From Vibrio bathopelagicus (GTDB lineage Bacteria > Pseudomonadota > Gammaproteobacteria > Enterobacterales > Vibrionaceae), in the NCBI RefSeq assembly GCF_014879975.1, contig NZ_CP062501.1, positions 1,674,001-1,738,000 on the forward strand: 64,000 nucleotides of DNA, written 5' to 3'. The translations under genes and the position numbers were made by a program. Shown here piece by piece: positions 44,061-52,325 of this stretch; position 1 is the first letter of the stretch; each line of letters begins with the position of its first letter. The notes under the pieces are model-generated. The model was not told the origin of the DNA. It ran no database searches and was given only the letters and a program-made list of their open reading frames with translations.

Positions 44061-44276
44061 GTAATAAGTCACCTAATTTAAATCCGGTACAATCCAAATA
44101 TCAACATTACGGCTATCCAATAGCCAATTAACATCGTTATCTATAACTTTCCAAAATGATAATAGGTATATATCTTCTTAAAAAACGTAATATTTGTGGA
44201 CCCATTCGTTAAGGATCGATTAATAATAACGAGTGACAAAGTGTATATAGCTAGAACCACTTATGTTCCTAATGAA

Positions 44277-44299
44277 CATTTAATTAGTGTTCTAATGTT
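44277..44299. repeat. 23-base direct repeat, copy B, flanking the FRG gene
   Basis: Partner of the copy at 43159-43181; together they bracket about 1.1 kb containing only the FRG gene. Confidence 0.8.
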
Positions 44300-44369
44300 T
44301 AACTAGAAATTATTGAACTAAGCGTTTACGTTCTTCACTTAAGCACTTTTCCAATGCCCGTTAATATTG

Positions 44370-44403
44370 CCCGACCACGCTCTTTATAATGCGGTGGCCG
44401 GAC
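44370..44403 (-). terminator. Terminator-like hairpin after xsc
   Basis: On the minus strand CCGGCCACCGC pairs with GCGTGGTCGG allowing one bulge and one G-U pair. The U-run is poor. Confidence 0.4.
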
Positions 44404-44417
44404 AAACTTCCTATGAC

Positions 44418-46229
44418 TTATACGTAATCTTTGTATTTATCTAGGAAACGAACCGGTGTTGATAGTGCATCTCGACGGAACGGGTCGCCCAACTCCTGAG
44501 TACACATGATTTCAATGATGGTTGTTTTACCTTCGTTCATTTGCATGTCGATGGCTTTTTGCAAGGTTGGGCCTACATCTTCTAGCTTATCAACCGTGAT
44601 ACCTTCCGCGCCCATAGCTCGAGCAATCTCTGCAAAGCTTTGGTTTTCAAGTTCACCGGCAACAAAGCGTCGGTTGTAGAAGTCGACTTGGTTCTTCTTC
44701 TCTGCACCCCACTGACGGTTGTGGAATACCACGGCTGTCACTGGAATGTTATGACGAACACATGTCATGGTTTCCATCAAGCTCATGCCCCACGCACCGT
44801 CGCCAGCATAAGAAATAGCTGGACGATGAGGTGCCGCTGCTTTCGCACCAATGATGGTCGGGAACGCGTAACCACAGTTACCAAAACTCATTGCAGCAAA
44901 GAAGCTACGTGGTTTTTCAAAGCGTAAGTAGCTGTTTGCTACTGAGTTGATGTTACCGATATCCGTTGAGACCATAACGTCTTCAGGCATCGCTTTTTCT
45001 AGCTCACGTAATACTTGGCGTGGGTGTAGATATTCACCACCAGAGAACGGAGTCTCGTGTGAGTTTTCCTCAATCATATCTAAGCTGAAAGAGTCACGTT
45101 CGTGTGTCCACTCATCAAGCTCTTTTTCCCAAAGTGCTTTTTCTGTTGCGACTGTGTCTTGACGAGCGCCTTTGTTGTCATCACACAACAGTGCACGGCC
45201 TTCCAATCTTTCAGATAGAGCAACCGCAGCGGCTTTCGCGTCGCCACAGATACCAACAGAGATCTTCTTAACTAGGCCAAGCATCTTGTTATCTGCATCA
45301 ATCTGAATGATTTTCGCGTTCTTAGGCCAGTAGTCCATGCCATGTTGAGGCAAGGTACCAAATGGACCAAGACGTGTACCCAAAGCGATAACCACATCCG
45401 CTTGAGCCATCAACTTCATTGCAGCTTTCGAACCTTGGTAGCCTAAAGGACCACACCATAATGGGTGACTAGCAGGGAAAGAGTCATTGTGCAGGTAGCT
45501 GTTCACTACTGGTGCACCTAATCTTTCTGCCAACGCTGCACACTCTTGAACTGCATCGGCCATTACCACGCCACCACCAGAAATGATGACTGGGAATTTC
45601 GCTTCAGCAATCAGGTCTGCCGCTTCATTCAGAGATTTTTCACCACCTGGACCGCGGTCTAAACGCGCAGGTTTAGGGATCTCGGTTTGAGTTTCACCGT
45701 AGAAGTAGTCACGTGGAATGTTCAGCTGAGTCGGACCCATTTCGCTCATTGCGCGGTCAAAGCATCGGCCTGTGTATTCCGCCATACGATCTGGGTGCGT
45801 TACGTGTCCTTGATACTTAGTAAACTCTTGGAACATTGGAAGCTGGTTACACTCTTGGAAACCACCTAAGCCCATTGTTTTTGTACCTGTCTCTGGCGTC
45901 ACAATTACAACTGGGCTATGTGCCCAGAACGCCGCTGCAATCGCAGTCACACAGTTACTAATACCCGGGCCATTTTGCCCGATAACTACGCCATGGCGAC
46001 CAGATACACGAGAGTAACCATCTGCCATGTGAGCAGCTCCTTGCTCGTGTACCACTGGGACCAATCGAATGCCAGCAGGAGCAAAGATATCCATTGCGTC
46101 CATAAATGCTGACCCCATGATGCCGAACATGTCGGTAACATCATTAGCAACCATAGTTTCAACGAACGCTTCTGATGGTGTCATTGTTACTGTGCCGGAA
46201 ACAACCGTACGTTTTTCTTGCTCACTCAT
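44418..46229 (-). CDS. xsc: Sulfoacetaldehyde acetyltransferase
   Basis: A 603-residue thiamine-diphosphate enzyme converting sulfoacetaldehyde and phosphate to acetyl phosphate and sulfite, the key C-S cleavage step of taurine degradation. The N-terminus matches the Xsc family strongly: MTPSEAFVETMVANDVTDMF, GIMGSAFMDAMDIFAPAGIR, HEQGAAHMADGYSRV with the catalytic Glu. The ThDP/magnesium block is SYAGDGAWGMSLMETMT. AAGGAG precedes the ATG. It diverges from the CobS-like gene; the intervening 260 bases hold inverted repeats that are likely regulator sites. Confidence 0.96.
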   Translation of the reverse strand: MSEQEKRTVVSGTVTMTPSEAFVETMVANDVTDMFGIMGSAFMDAMDIFAPAGIRLVPVVHEQGAAHMADGYSRVSGRHGVVIGQNGPGISNCVTAIAAAFWAHSPVVIVTPETGTKTMGLGGFQECNQLPMFQEFTKYQGHVTHPDRMAEYTGRCFDRAMSEMGPTQLNIPRDYFYGETQTEIPKPARLDRGPGGEKSLNEAADLIAEAKFPVIISGGGVVMADAVQECAALAERLGAPVVNSYLHNDSFPASHPLWCGPLGYQGSKAAMKLMAQADVVIALGTRLGPFGTLPQHGMDYWPKNAKIIQIDADNKMLGLVKKISVGICGDAKAAAVALSERLEGRALLCDDNKGARQDTVATEKALWEKELDEWTHERDSFSLDMIEENSHETPFSGGEYLHPRQVLRELEKAMPEDVMVSTDIGNINSVANSYLRFEKPRSFFAAMSFGNCGYAFPTIIGAKAAAPHRPAISYAGDGAWGMSLMETMTCVRHNIPVTAVVFHNRQWGAEKKNQVDFYNRRFVAGELENQSFAEIARAMGAEGITVDKLEDVGPTLQKAIDMQMNEGKTTIIEIMCTQELGDPFRRDALSTPVRFLDKYKDYV

Positions 46230-46269
46230 TCTTCCATTCTCCTTGAGTTAACCAAAATTTCATTTTTCG

Positions 46270-46360
46270 GAATGAATTGTCTCTTTTTCGAATTCAATTT
46301 CACCTTAGTAGTAGAATTTTTGCGCGTCAACTTTTTATATTAAATTGGAACAATTCATTC
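46270..46360. promoter_or_regulatory. Inverted operator pair in the xsc / cobS-like divergent promoter region
   Basis: GAATGAATTGT at 46270-46280 and ACAATTCATTC at 46350-46360 form a perfect 11-base inverted repeat 80 bases apart. The second overlaps TTGGAACAATTC, which shares TGGAACAATT with the pta-iclR gap. An IclR-type regulator acting on both is inferred. Confidence 0.5.
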
Positions 46361-46491
46361 TAATTAATAAAACTGGATCACATTATTGGTAGTTTTTCGT
46401 ACAAAAAGTGCCATTAACTTAAGAGGAGCTGTTAATAATCGATGACATATCGCGATAGCAGCGACAAGTGATGAGCTATATAGAGGGAAAT

Positions 46492-47475
46492 ATGATGAAA
46501 GAGGCGCAATTGATACCAACGCAACCGGTAAGTGTGAGAGAACGCTTTGGGATCGACAGCAACCTAACCGTGATGGCATTTGAACATGTGGGCGAATATG
46601 TTCCTAAAGTCGATCCTAATTACTGTTTTGATCCTGAAGTAACACTAGCGATATTGGCGGGGTTCACCTCCAATCGACGCACGCTGATACAAGGTACACA
46701 CGGAACGGGCAAGTCTTCTCACATTGAACAAATCGCCGCGAGATTGAACTGGCCATGCTTGAGGATCAACCTAGACGGACACTTAAGCCGATTGGATTTC
46801 ATAGGAAAGGACAGCATCGTCATTAAAGATGGAATGCAGGTGACAGAGTTTAAAGAAGGCATTCTTCCGCAAAGTATCCAGCAACCCATAGCTCTGGTCT
46901 TAGACGAATACGATGCAGGACGACCAGATGTGATGTTTGTGATCCAACAACTCTTAGAGCAAGACGGCAAATACACCTCTTTAGAGCAAAACCGAGTGAT
47001 CACGCCTCACCCCTCTTTCCGGCTATTTGCTACCTGTAACACGCTTGGTTTGGGTAACTTCTCGGGTTTATATTCCGGAACTCAAGTACTTAACCATAGT
47101 CAGCTTGACCGATGGAACATCATCGCCACGCTTAACTATTTAGATCCGCAACATGAAACCAAGATCGTGTTATCAAAGCGCCCAGAGCTGAACAGTGAAA
47201 GTGGTCAGCAGTTAGTAGAGAAAATGATCGCAACCGCTGGTTTAACTCGAAATGGTTTTAGAGCAGGCGATCTGTCGACGGTAATGTCTCCGAGAACCGT
47301 GATCACATGGGCTGAAAACATCCGTATATTCGATAACGTAGCGACTGCATTTAGGCTTTCATTCCTAAACCGTTGTGAAGATGAAGAGAAAGAGCTAGTG
47401 AGCGAATATTACTTCCGCTGCTTTGGTGAGACTCTTGAAACGCATACTCAAAGTTATGTGCAGTCGGAGTCGTAA
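46492..47475 (+). CDS. CobS-like AAA+ ATPase (MoxR/chelatase class) in the taurine island
   Basis: A 327-residue ATPase with Walker A GTHGTGKS at residues 68-75, Walker B ALVLDEYD near 134-141, and the CobS-specific stretches NYCFDPEVTLAILAGFTSNR, WPCLRINLDGHLSRLDFIGK, DEYDAGRPDVMFVIQQLLE and MSPRTVITWAENI. It is a close relative of CobS, the ATPase of aerobic cobaltochelatase, yet no CobN or cobalamin gene is present. GAGGG lies before the chosen ATG; an earlier GTG-ATG pair is less well placed. Its stop is three bases before the CobT-like start, so the two are co-translated and surely work together. Confidence 0.9.
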   Translation: MMKEAQLIPTQPVSVRERFGIDSNLTVMAFEHVGEYVPKVDPNYCFDPEVTLAILAGFTSNRRTLIQGTHGTGKSSHIEQIAARLNWPCLRINLDGHLSRLDFIGKDSIVIKDGMQVTEFKEGILPQSIQQPIALVLDEYDAGRPDVMFVIQQLLEQDGKYTSLEQNRVITPHPSFRLFATCNTLGLGNFSGLYSGTQVLNHSQLDRWNIIATLNYLDPQHETKIVLSKRPELNSESGQQLVEKMIATAGLTRNGFRAGDLSTVMSPRTVITWAENIRIFDNVATAFRLSFLNRCEDEEKELVSEYYFRCFGETLETHTQSYVQSES

Positions 47476-47478
47476 ACC

Positions 47479-49197
47479 ATGGCCAATGTTTCTTCTCAGC
47501 AGAAAAAGATCCTCGACCTTGGTGTGTCTGTCGCTAGAGCGATCAGTGGTGAATTGAACCTGAATTATCGGGGAGAGCGTCTCTATAACGGCAACAACCC
47601 TTGCTATTATCAGTCTGCCCACACCAACGATCTCACCTTTGTGTCTCGCCATGAGTTGAAAAACAGCAAGCTTTCGATGCAAGGAAAGATCGATTCATCT
47701 GCATTACGACTCTTGCTTTCCGACACAAATCTTCACTATTCACTACGACCTAAAAACGAAGTCGAACGTCTGTTATATGATTTCTGCGAACAAGTACGAA
47801 TTGAATCGCAAGTTCCGCTTTATCTAAAAGGCGTGACTAAGAGCATTCAATTCAACTTTGCTTATTGGAGCGACCAATATCATCAGAATGGTTTTACTGA
47901 ATCTCGAATTGGGATGCTACTGTTCACGCTGATGCAGGTCATCCACACCCGCTTAACCGGTGTTCCAGTTTCGGAACCAATTGCGGAAACCATTGAATCG
48001 ACTCGCTCCGGCATCGTGCCTATTTTCGGAAGCAGCCTGAAGCGCTTGAAGGAGCATCGAGCCGACCAACAACAGTTTGCTCACTGCGCCAATGAACTGG
48101 CCTTTTTAGCGCAAGAGCTCATCAACCAAGAGCAAGAGAGTAATAGCTCAACCACGCCAACGGTTGAAGAAGACATCAAGATCCTCGCGCAGCTTGCCCT
48201 TATCGTTGATGGCGACATTCAAGATGAAGACGTCGATACCGATATCACGGGTAGTAGTAAGGTGTTTGAACTGTCGGGCGCCAATTATCAGGTCTTTAAT
48301 TCAGAATTTGACCAAGTGGTTGCCGCAGATAAACTCGTCAGGCGCGCCCTGTTACTCGAGCTTAGGCAAAAGCTCACCGATGACATTATGGCGAGACAAG
48401 TGAACACCCGCCGTTTAGCCGCTATGCTCACCAGCTTTGTTGCGACGCCCCAAAGGAATCGACGTCAGGATCATTTGGAAGAAGGCATCGTCAACGCCAC
48501 CACTATCACCAAACTCATCACATCACCGTTGGATCGTGCTGTCTTTTATCAACCTGACATTGGCGCGTCTCATCAATGTGCCATCACATTTCTAATGGAC
48601 TGCTCAGGTTCTATGCAAAAACACAGTCACAAGCTAAGTTTGTTGATGGATACGATTCTCAAATCCGTTGGGCTAGCCAACATTCCTTTTGAGATTATTG
48701 GCTTCACCACCAATAACTGGAACGGTGGTAAGGTTTATCGGCAGTGGCTCAAGCAAGGTCAGCCAAAACACCCAGGCCGCTTAAACGAAGTTAGACATAT
48801 TGTGTTTAAGGATTTTGATACACATTGGAGACGCTCTCGCCTTGGCATTGCTAGCCTTCGTAAAGCCGATATATTTAAAGAAGGGATTGATGGCGAAGCG
48901 GTTCAGTTCGCTAGCCTTCGGCTGCAACAGCACAGCGCGCAGAGAAAGGTTTTAATCGTGTTCTCAGACGGCTGTCCGATGGATACTGCCACCAGCACTG
49001 CCAACGATCAGTTCTATTTGGATAACCATCTCAAACAAGTGATCGAGCGCGAATCGAGCCAAAACAGTATCGAAATTCATGGTGTGGGAATGGGCGTCGA
49101 TTTAAGCCCATACTACCGAAGTAACATCACTTTAGATGTGCAGGAGAGCTGCTTGTTTGGGTTATCTAGGAGTATCTTTGAGATGCTAAAGCGTTAA
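47479..49197 (+). CDS. CobT-like protein with von Willebrand factor A domain, partner of the CobS-like ATPase
   Basis: A 572-residue protein. The C-terminal VWA domain has the metal-ion (MIDAS) motif DCSGSM at residues 374-379 and FSDGCP around 496. Stretches such as EIIGFTTNNWNGG, PGRLNEVRHIVFK, IDGEAVQFASLRL and YYRSNITLDVQE follow CobT. The N-terminal 350 residues keep the CobT helical region but the acidic linker is short. CobT with CobS activates the chelatase subunit CobN. By analogy with other AAA+/VWA pairs (CbbQ-CbbO, NorQ-NorD), this pair may activate or load a metal into an enzyme, possibly of the taurine pathway; that is inference. Confidence 0.88.
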   Translation: MANVSSQQKKILDLGVSVARAISGELNLNYRGERLYNGNNPCYYQSAHTNDLTFVSRHELKNSKLSMQGKIDSSALRLLLSDTNLHYSLRPKNEVERLLYDFCEQVRIESQVPLYLKGVTKSIQFNFAYWSDQYHQNGFTESRIGMLLFTLMQVIHTRLTGVPVSEPIAETIESTRSGIVPIFGSSLKRLKEHRADQQQFAHCANELAFLAQELINQEQESNSSTTPTVEEDIKILAQLALIVDGDIQDEDVDTDITGSSKVFELSGANYQVFNSEFDQVVAADKLVRRALLLELRQKLTDDIMARQVNTRRLAAMLTSFVATPQRNRRQDHLEEGIVNATTITKLITSPLDRAVFYQPDIGASHQCAITFLMDCSGSMQKHSHKLSLLMDTILKSVGLANIPFEIIGFTTNNWNGGKVYRQWLKQGQPKHPGRLNEVRHIVFKDFDTHWRRSRLGIASLRKADIFKEGIDGEAVQFASLRLQQHSAQRKVLIVFSDGCPMDTATSTANDQFYLDNHLKQVIERESSQNSIEIHGVGMGVDLSPYYRSNITLDVQESCLFGLSRSIFEMLKR

Positions 49198-49221
49198 GGT
49201 TTATGTTTGTACGTGTGCTCA

Positions 49222-49257
49222 GGTGAGCTATTACGTTTCGGTGAGCAGTGACGTATC
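49222..49257 (+). repeat. Two 18-base tandem units with TGA codons after the CobT-like gene
   Basis: GGTGAGCTATTACGTTTC and GGTGAGCAGTGACGTATC are adjacent, followed by a partial third unit. They begin 24 bases after the stop and do not overlap it. Confidence 0.7.
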
Positions 49258-49291
49258 GGCTAGCATGCCGCTAGCCTTTTATCTGATGTTC

Positions 49292-49345
49292 TTAAGAGGT
49301 GGCGAGCAACTAAGAGATAACAAGAAACTAAGATATAGCAAGCAA
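49292..49345 (-). repeat. Three 18-base in-frame copies of a gene tail, each ending in a stop codon
   Basis: In the frame of the TauE-like gene the minus strand encodes LLAIS-stop (the real end), then FLVIS-stop, then LLATS-stop, with stops at 49328, 49310 and 49292, exactly 18 bases apart. Confidence 0.92.
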
Positions 49346-50095
49346 CGACCATGCAGAGACAGCCATTAAATACCCACCAATCAACATCAGCACAATAAAT
49401 ACCAGCTTTCTGAGTTGGTCATTCGACAACGGCGGTGGGAAGCGCCGAGCAAACATAGTGACAAGTGCAACCAAAGGAACAGCAATAGCGGATAACCACA
49501 GTATGCTCTGTTCCATATCGCCTGCAGCGTAGACATTCACAGTACGAGACATAGAGGTACAAGCGAACACCATCAGCAGTGTGCTTCGCACCAGATCGAG
49601 CGTAAAAGGCTGCCGATAGAGGTGGTAAACAATCGGTGGACCCGCCATTCCAAACAACCCTCCCGCTAGCCCAGAGCTAAAACCAGATAACAAAAACGAT
49701 ACAGTTGCCGAGCGCTCTTTTCTGGTTTTAGGTTTGAACATAAAACTCAAACCTGCGAATAGCACCATCGCACCCAATAGTCCTCGGAGAATATGCGTTG
49801 CTGAATCGCTCAACTCGTCCAGTAAAAACACACCAAGTGACACGCCGGGGATAATACCGATCACTAACACCACCAGAATCTTGAGCTCCCCAAGTAATGG
49901 TTTACCCATTAAAGCGACCAAGCAATTGAACAAGGTCACAATACTGACCACAGCGGCTATAACGGGTAAAGAAACCAAATTAAGGCTGACCGTCAAACCA
50001 ATCACGATGATACCGAGGCCAAAACCCGTGACAGTTTGGAAGTAGGTACCGACCGCAATAGTGGCAAGAATGGCGAGTAAAACAGGTAACTCCAT
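49328..50095 (-). CDS. tauE: TauE/SafE-family permease, probable sulfite exporter
   Basis: A 255-residue membrane protein with about eight spans and the family patterns TVTGFGLGIIVIGLT, IPGVSLGVFLLDEL and SGFSSGLAGGLFGMAGPPIVYHLY. Sulfite is the toxic by-product of Xsc and must leave the cell; TauE-type proteins in taurine clusters do this. It lies beside pta and opposite the CobS/CobT-like pair. TAGGA precedes the chosen ATG; a TTG two codons earlier is not needed. The substrate is inferred from context, since the family also moves other anions. Confidence 0.82.
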   Translation of the reverse strand: MELPVLLAILATIAVGTYFQTVTGFGLGIIVIGLTVSLNLVSLPVIAAVVSIVTLFNCLVALMGKPLLGELKILVVLVIGIIPGVSLGVFLLDELSDSATHILRGLLGAMVLFAGLSFMFKPKTRKERSATVSFLLSGFSSGLAGGLFGMAGPPIVYHLYRQPFTLDLVRSTLLMVFACTSMSRTVNVYAAGDMEQSILWLSAIAVPLVALVTMFARRFPPPLSNDQLRKLVFIVLMLIGGYLMAVSAWSLLAIS

Positions 50096-50161
50096 TAGCA
50101 ATCCTAATTGGGTTGTTTTGCGTTTGATTTGAATGTGAGTATCAGCTTCAGGAGCTCGATT

Positions 50162-51241
50162 TTAATACCTGAACTCAAATGTCGATTCTTCGCTATTTTC
50201 AGAATCAGCAGCAGCTTCAATATCAGCCTTAGAGTTAGACACTTTCCCTTGCTGCGCTTGTACGGCGGTCACCGCAATTACGTTAAAGATATCTTCGGCA
50301 CTACACCCTCTAGATAAGTCATTGGCGGGCTGATTCAGCCCTTGTAGCAAAGGACCAATCGCGACCGCGCCACCTAACCTTTCTGCGAGCTTATAACCTA
50401 TATTCCCCGCTTCCAAATTAGGGAATATCAACACGTTAGATTGACCTTTCACTTCTGAATCGGGCAACTTTTTCGCGGCTATTTCAGTGACAATCGCAGC
50501 ATCGAGTTGAACGTCCTGATCGACGGCTATTCCGGGACAACACTGTTTCACTAACTGAGCGGCATTGCGAACCTTATCGACCGATTCGTGTTTAGCACTA
50601 CCGTTGGTAGAAAATGACAACATTGCCACCTTAGGTTCTTCCATAAGCAGCGTTTGAGCACTGTTTGATGCGGCCACTGCGATCGATGCAAGCTCGGTTT
50701 CATTGGGGTTAATCACCAAACCACAATCACTGAAAATCATGCCGCCTTTAAGATTATGGAAAGGCTCGCACAACATCATCAGAAAGAAGCTCGATACCAA
50801 TTCACTGTCTGGTGCTGGCCCGATGATCTGCAGCGCAGCTCGCACCACATCTGACGTTGTATAAACCGCGCCATTTACTGTGCCGTCAACTAGCCCTTCT
50901 CTTACCATCAAGTTGGCAAAAATCAGTGGGTCTTTGACCATTTCTAAAGCATCGTCGTACGACATGCCTTTGGCTTTCCTTAACTGATGAAGCCGCTCGG
51001 CTAACACTTCTTTAAGTGCAGATACCTCAGGTGAAACAATGTGAATGCCCGCGAGATTAATGTGGTTCAACTGCGCCGCTTCGATAATCGCCTTTTCATC
51101 ACCGACCAGCGTGATGTAAGCGAGCTGTTTATCTATCGCCAATCGCGCCGCTTTGAGTACACGAGGGTCTTCCGCTTCGCTCAAAACCACTCGCTTACGA
51201 TCTAAGTGAGCCTTGTCAATAATCCGTTCAATCGCCTTCAT
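50162..51241 (-). CDS. pta: Phosphate acetyltransferase, short form
   Basis: A 359-residue PTA/PTB-fold enzyme turning acetyl phosphate and CoA into acetyl-CoA. It has ERIIDKAHLDRKRVVLSEAE, MVREGLVDGTVNGAVYTTSD, SSFFLMMLCEP and NVLIFPNLEAGNIGYKLAER. It lacks the N-terminal regulatory domains of the ~700-residue housekeeping Pta, as do the Pta enzymes of sulfonate-degradation clusters, so it probably serves Xsc-derived acetyl phosphate. GGA precedes the ATG. It is the first gene of a pta-tauE pair, divergent from iclR. Confidence 0.93.
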   Translation of the reverse strand: MKAIERIIDKAHLDRKRVVLSEAEDPRVLKAARLAIDKQLAYITLVGDEKAIIEAAQLNHINLAGIHIVSPEVSALKEVLAERLHQLRKAKGMSYDDALEMVKDPLIFANLMVREGLVDGTVNGAVYTTSDVVRAALQIIGPAPDSELVSSFFLMMLCEPFHNLKGGMIFSDCGLVINPNETELASIAVAASNSAQTLLMEEPKVAMLSFSTNGSAKHESVDKVRNAAQLVKQCCPGIAVDQDVQLDAAIVTEIAAKKLPDSEVKGQSNVLIFPNLEAGNIGYKLAERLGGAVAIGPLLQGLNQPANDLSRGCSAEDIFNVIAVTAVQAQQGKVSNSKADIEAAADSENSEESTFEFRY

Positions 51242-51264
51242 CTTAAAATTCCATTTATTGAGAT

Positions 51265-51299
51265 TAATTGTTCCATAATTTATATTTATATTATTGGAA
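51265..51299. promoter_or_regulatory. Inverted repeat in the pta-iclR divergent promoter region
   Basis: TTCCATAAT at 51271-51279 and ATTATTGGAA at 51290-51299 pair with one extra base. The left half lies in TAATTGTTCCA, the reverse of the TGGAACAATT motif before xsc. The location is ideal for autoregulation by the IclR protein. Confidence 0.55.
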
Positions 51300-51395
51300 T
51301 AATAAAAAAGGTCAAATTTTATTCAGATAATTGAAGATTTTTAATTTGGTATGTACACTCTTATACATAGACATATCGCAAGGATGAATCACTGT

Positions 51396-52178
51396 ATGCA
51401 AACAGAAACACCACAAGTTCAAGGAGATACACCCACTCTCCGACTTTTTGCACTATTAGAGGTGATAGCGCAAAAAGATGAGTTTATTTCTCTTCAAGGG
51501 CTCGTCGAAGAAACCGGACTACCGAAACCAACTCTGCACCGCATGCTGCAACAATTGGAAGCCGCGGGCATCATTCAAAGAGATGGTGACGAAAAGCATT
51601 ACAGCTCTGGCATTCGACTCCGAAAACTTGCTGAAAACCTACTGTTCAATAGCACCATGCACAGTGCACGACGCACGATTCTTGAAAACCTTCGAGCAGA
51701 AGTCGGCGAGAGCTGCAACCTAACAGCACTGTCGAGCGGTGAGATCATCTACCTTGACCGAGCGGAAACCGAAGCGCCACTTCGCTTCCATTTGCAACCC
51801 GGCTCTCGCGTGCCCGTGCATTGCTCGGCAACAGGCAAACTGTTTTTGGCTCACATGTCGAAATCACAACGCAGAAGACTGATCGAAAGTGTGCCACTCA
51901 CTCAATACACCGTGAAAACCATTACCGACTATTCGACATTAGAGAAAGACATCGAAGAAGCGAAGATCCAAGGTTTTGCGATTGATGATGAAGAGTTCTT
52001 ACCGGGGTTAGTCTGTATCGCCGTATTGATACCGTCTTCTACTGGCCAATCCAATCTCGGCTTAGCAATACAAGCACCAGTGATTCGAGTAAAACCAGAC
52101 GAAGCAATTAAGTTTCTGCCAGCGCTTCAAAAAGCAGCCAAAGCGCTCGCGAAGATAGAGTCTGATAACTGGGGCTAG
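51396..52178 (+). CDS. IclR-family transcriptional regulator, probable regulator of the taurine island
   Basis: A 260-residue regulator with an N-terminal winged helix (TPTLRLFALLEVIAQKD, SLQGLVEETGLPKPTLHRML) and the C-terminal IclR effector domain (LRAEVGESCNLTALSSGEII, YLDRAETEAPLRF, VPVHCSATGKLFLA). Taurine clusters elsewhere use GntR/MocR-type TauR, so an IclR here would be a different control. The ATG at residue 1 is preceded by AAGGA at an 11-base distance; in-frame ATG codons at 51351 and 51384 are alternatives. It is divergent from pta, and its likely operators recur before xsc. Confidence 0.88.
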   Translation: MQTETPQVQGDTPTLRLFALLEVIAQKDEFISLQGLVEETGLPKPTLHRMLQQLEAAGIIQRDGDEKHYSSGIRLRKLAENLLFNSTMHSARRTILENLRAEVGESCNLTALSSGEIIYLDRAETEAPLRFHLQPGSRVPVHCSATGKLFLAHMSKSQRRRLIESVPLTQYTVKTITDYSTLEKDIEEAKIQGFAIDDEEFLPGLVCIAVLIPSSTGQSNLGLAIQAPVIRVKPDEAIKFLPALQKAAKALAKIESDNWG

Positions 52179-52231
52179 TGAGAATATTTATCTCAGAGAA
52201 TGACCAAGAGCAGCAAATCAACATCAATGCC

Positions 52232-52258
52232 CTTCGACCAATGAACATTTGGTCGAAG
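52232..52258 (+). terminator. Hairpin between iclR and the aldehyde dehydrogenase gene
   Basis: Perfect 10-base-pair stem (CTTCGACCAA / TTGGTCGAAG) with a 7-base loop but little T-run; partial termination would separate the two genes. Confidence 0.55.
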
Positions 52259-52325
52259 TCATTTGAACACTCGCCAACCCGCACATAAGCAACACGTCTA
52301 AAGTAATCACAACAAAGGAATCACG

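Larger units (their letters stand above)
44061..44417. other. AT-rich gap between xsc and the FRG gene
   Basis: Contains a terminator-like hairpin after xsc and copy B of the direct repeat. No open frame was found. Confidence 0.6.

Noticed and set aside
46441..46491. Earlier GTG/ATG starts of the CobS-like gene
   Set aside because: No ribosome site precedes them, while GAGGG sits properly before the chosen ATG.
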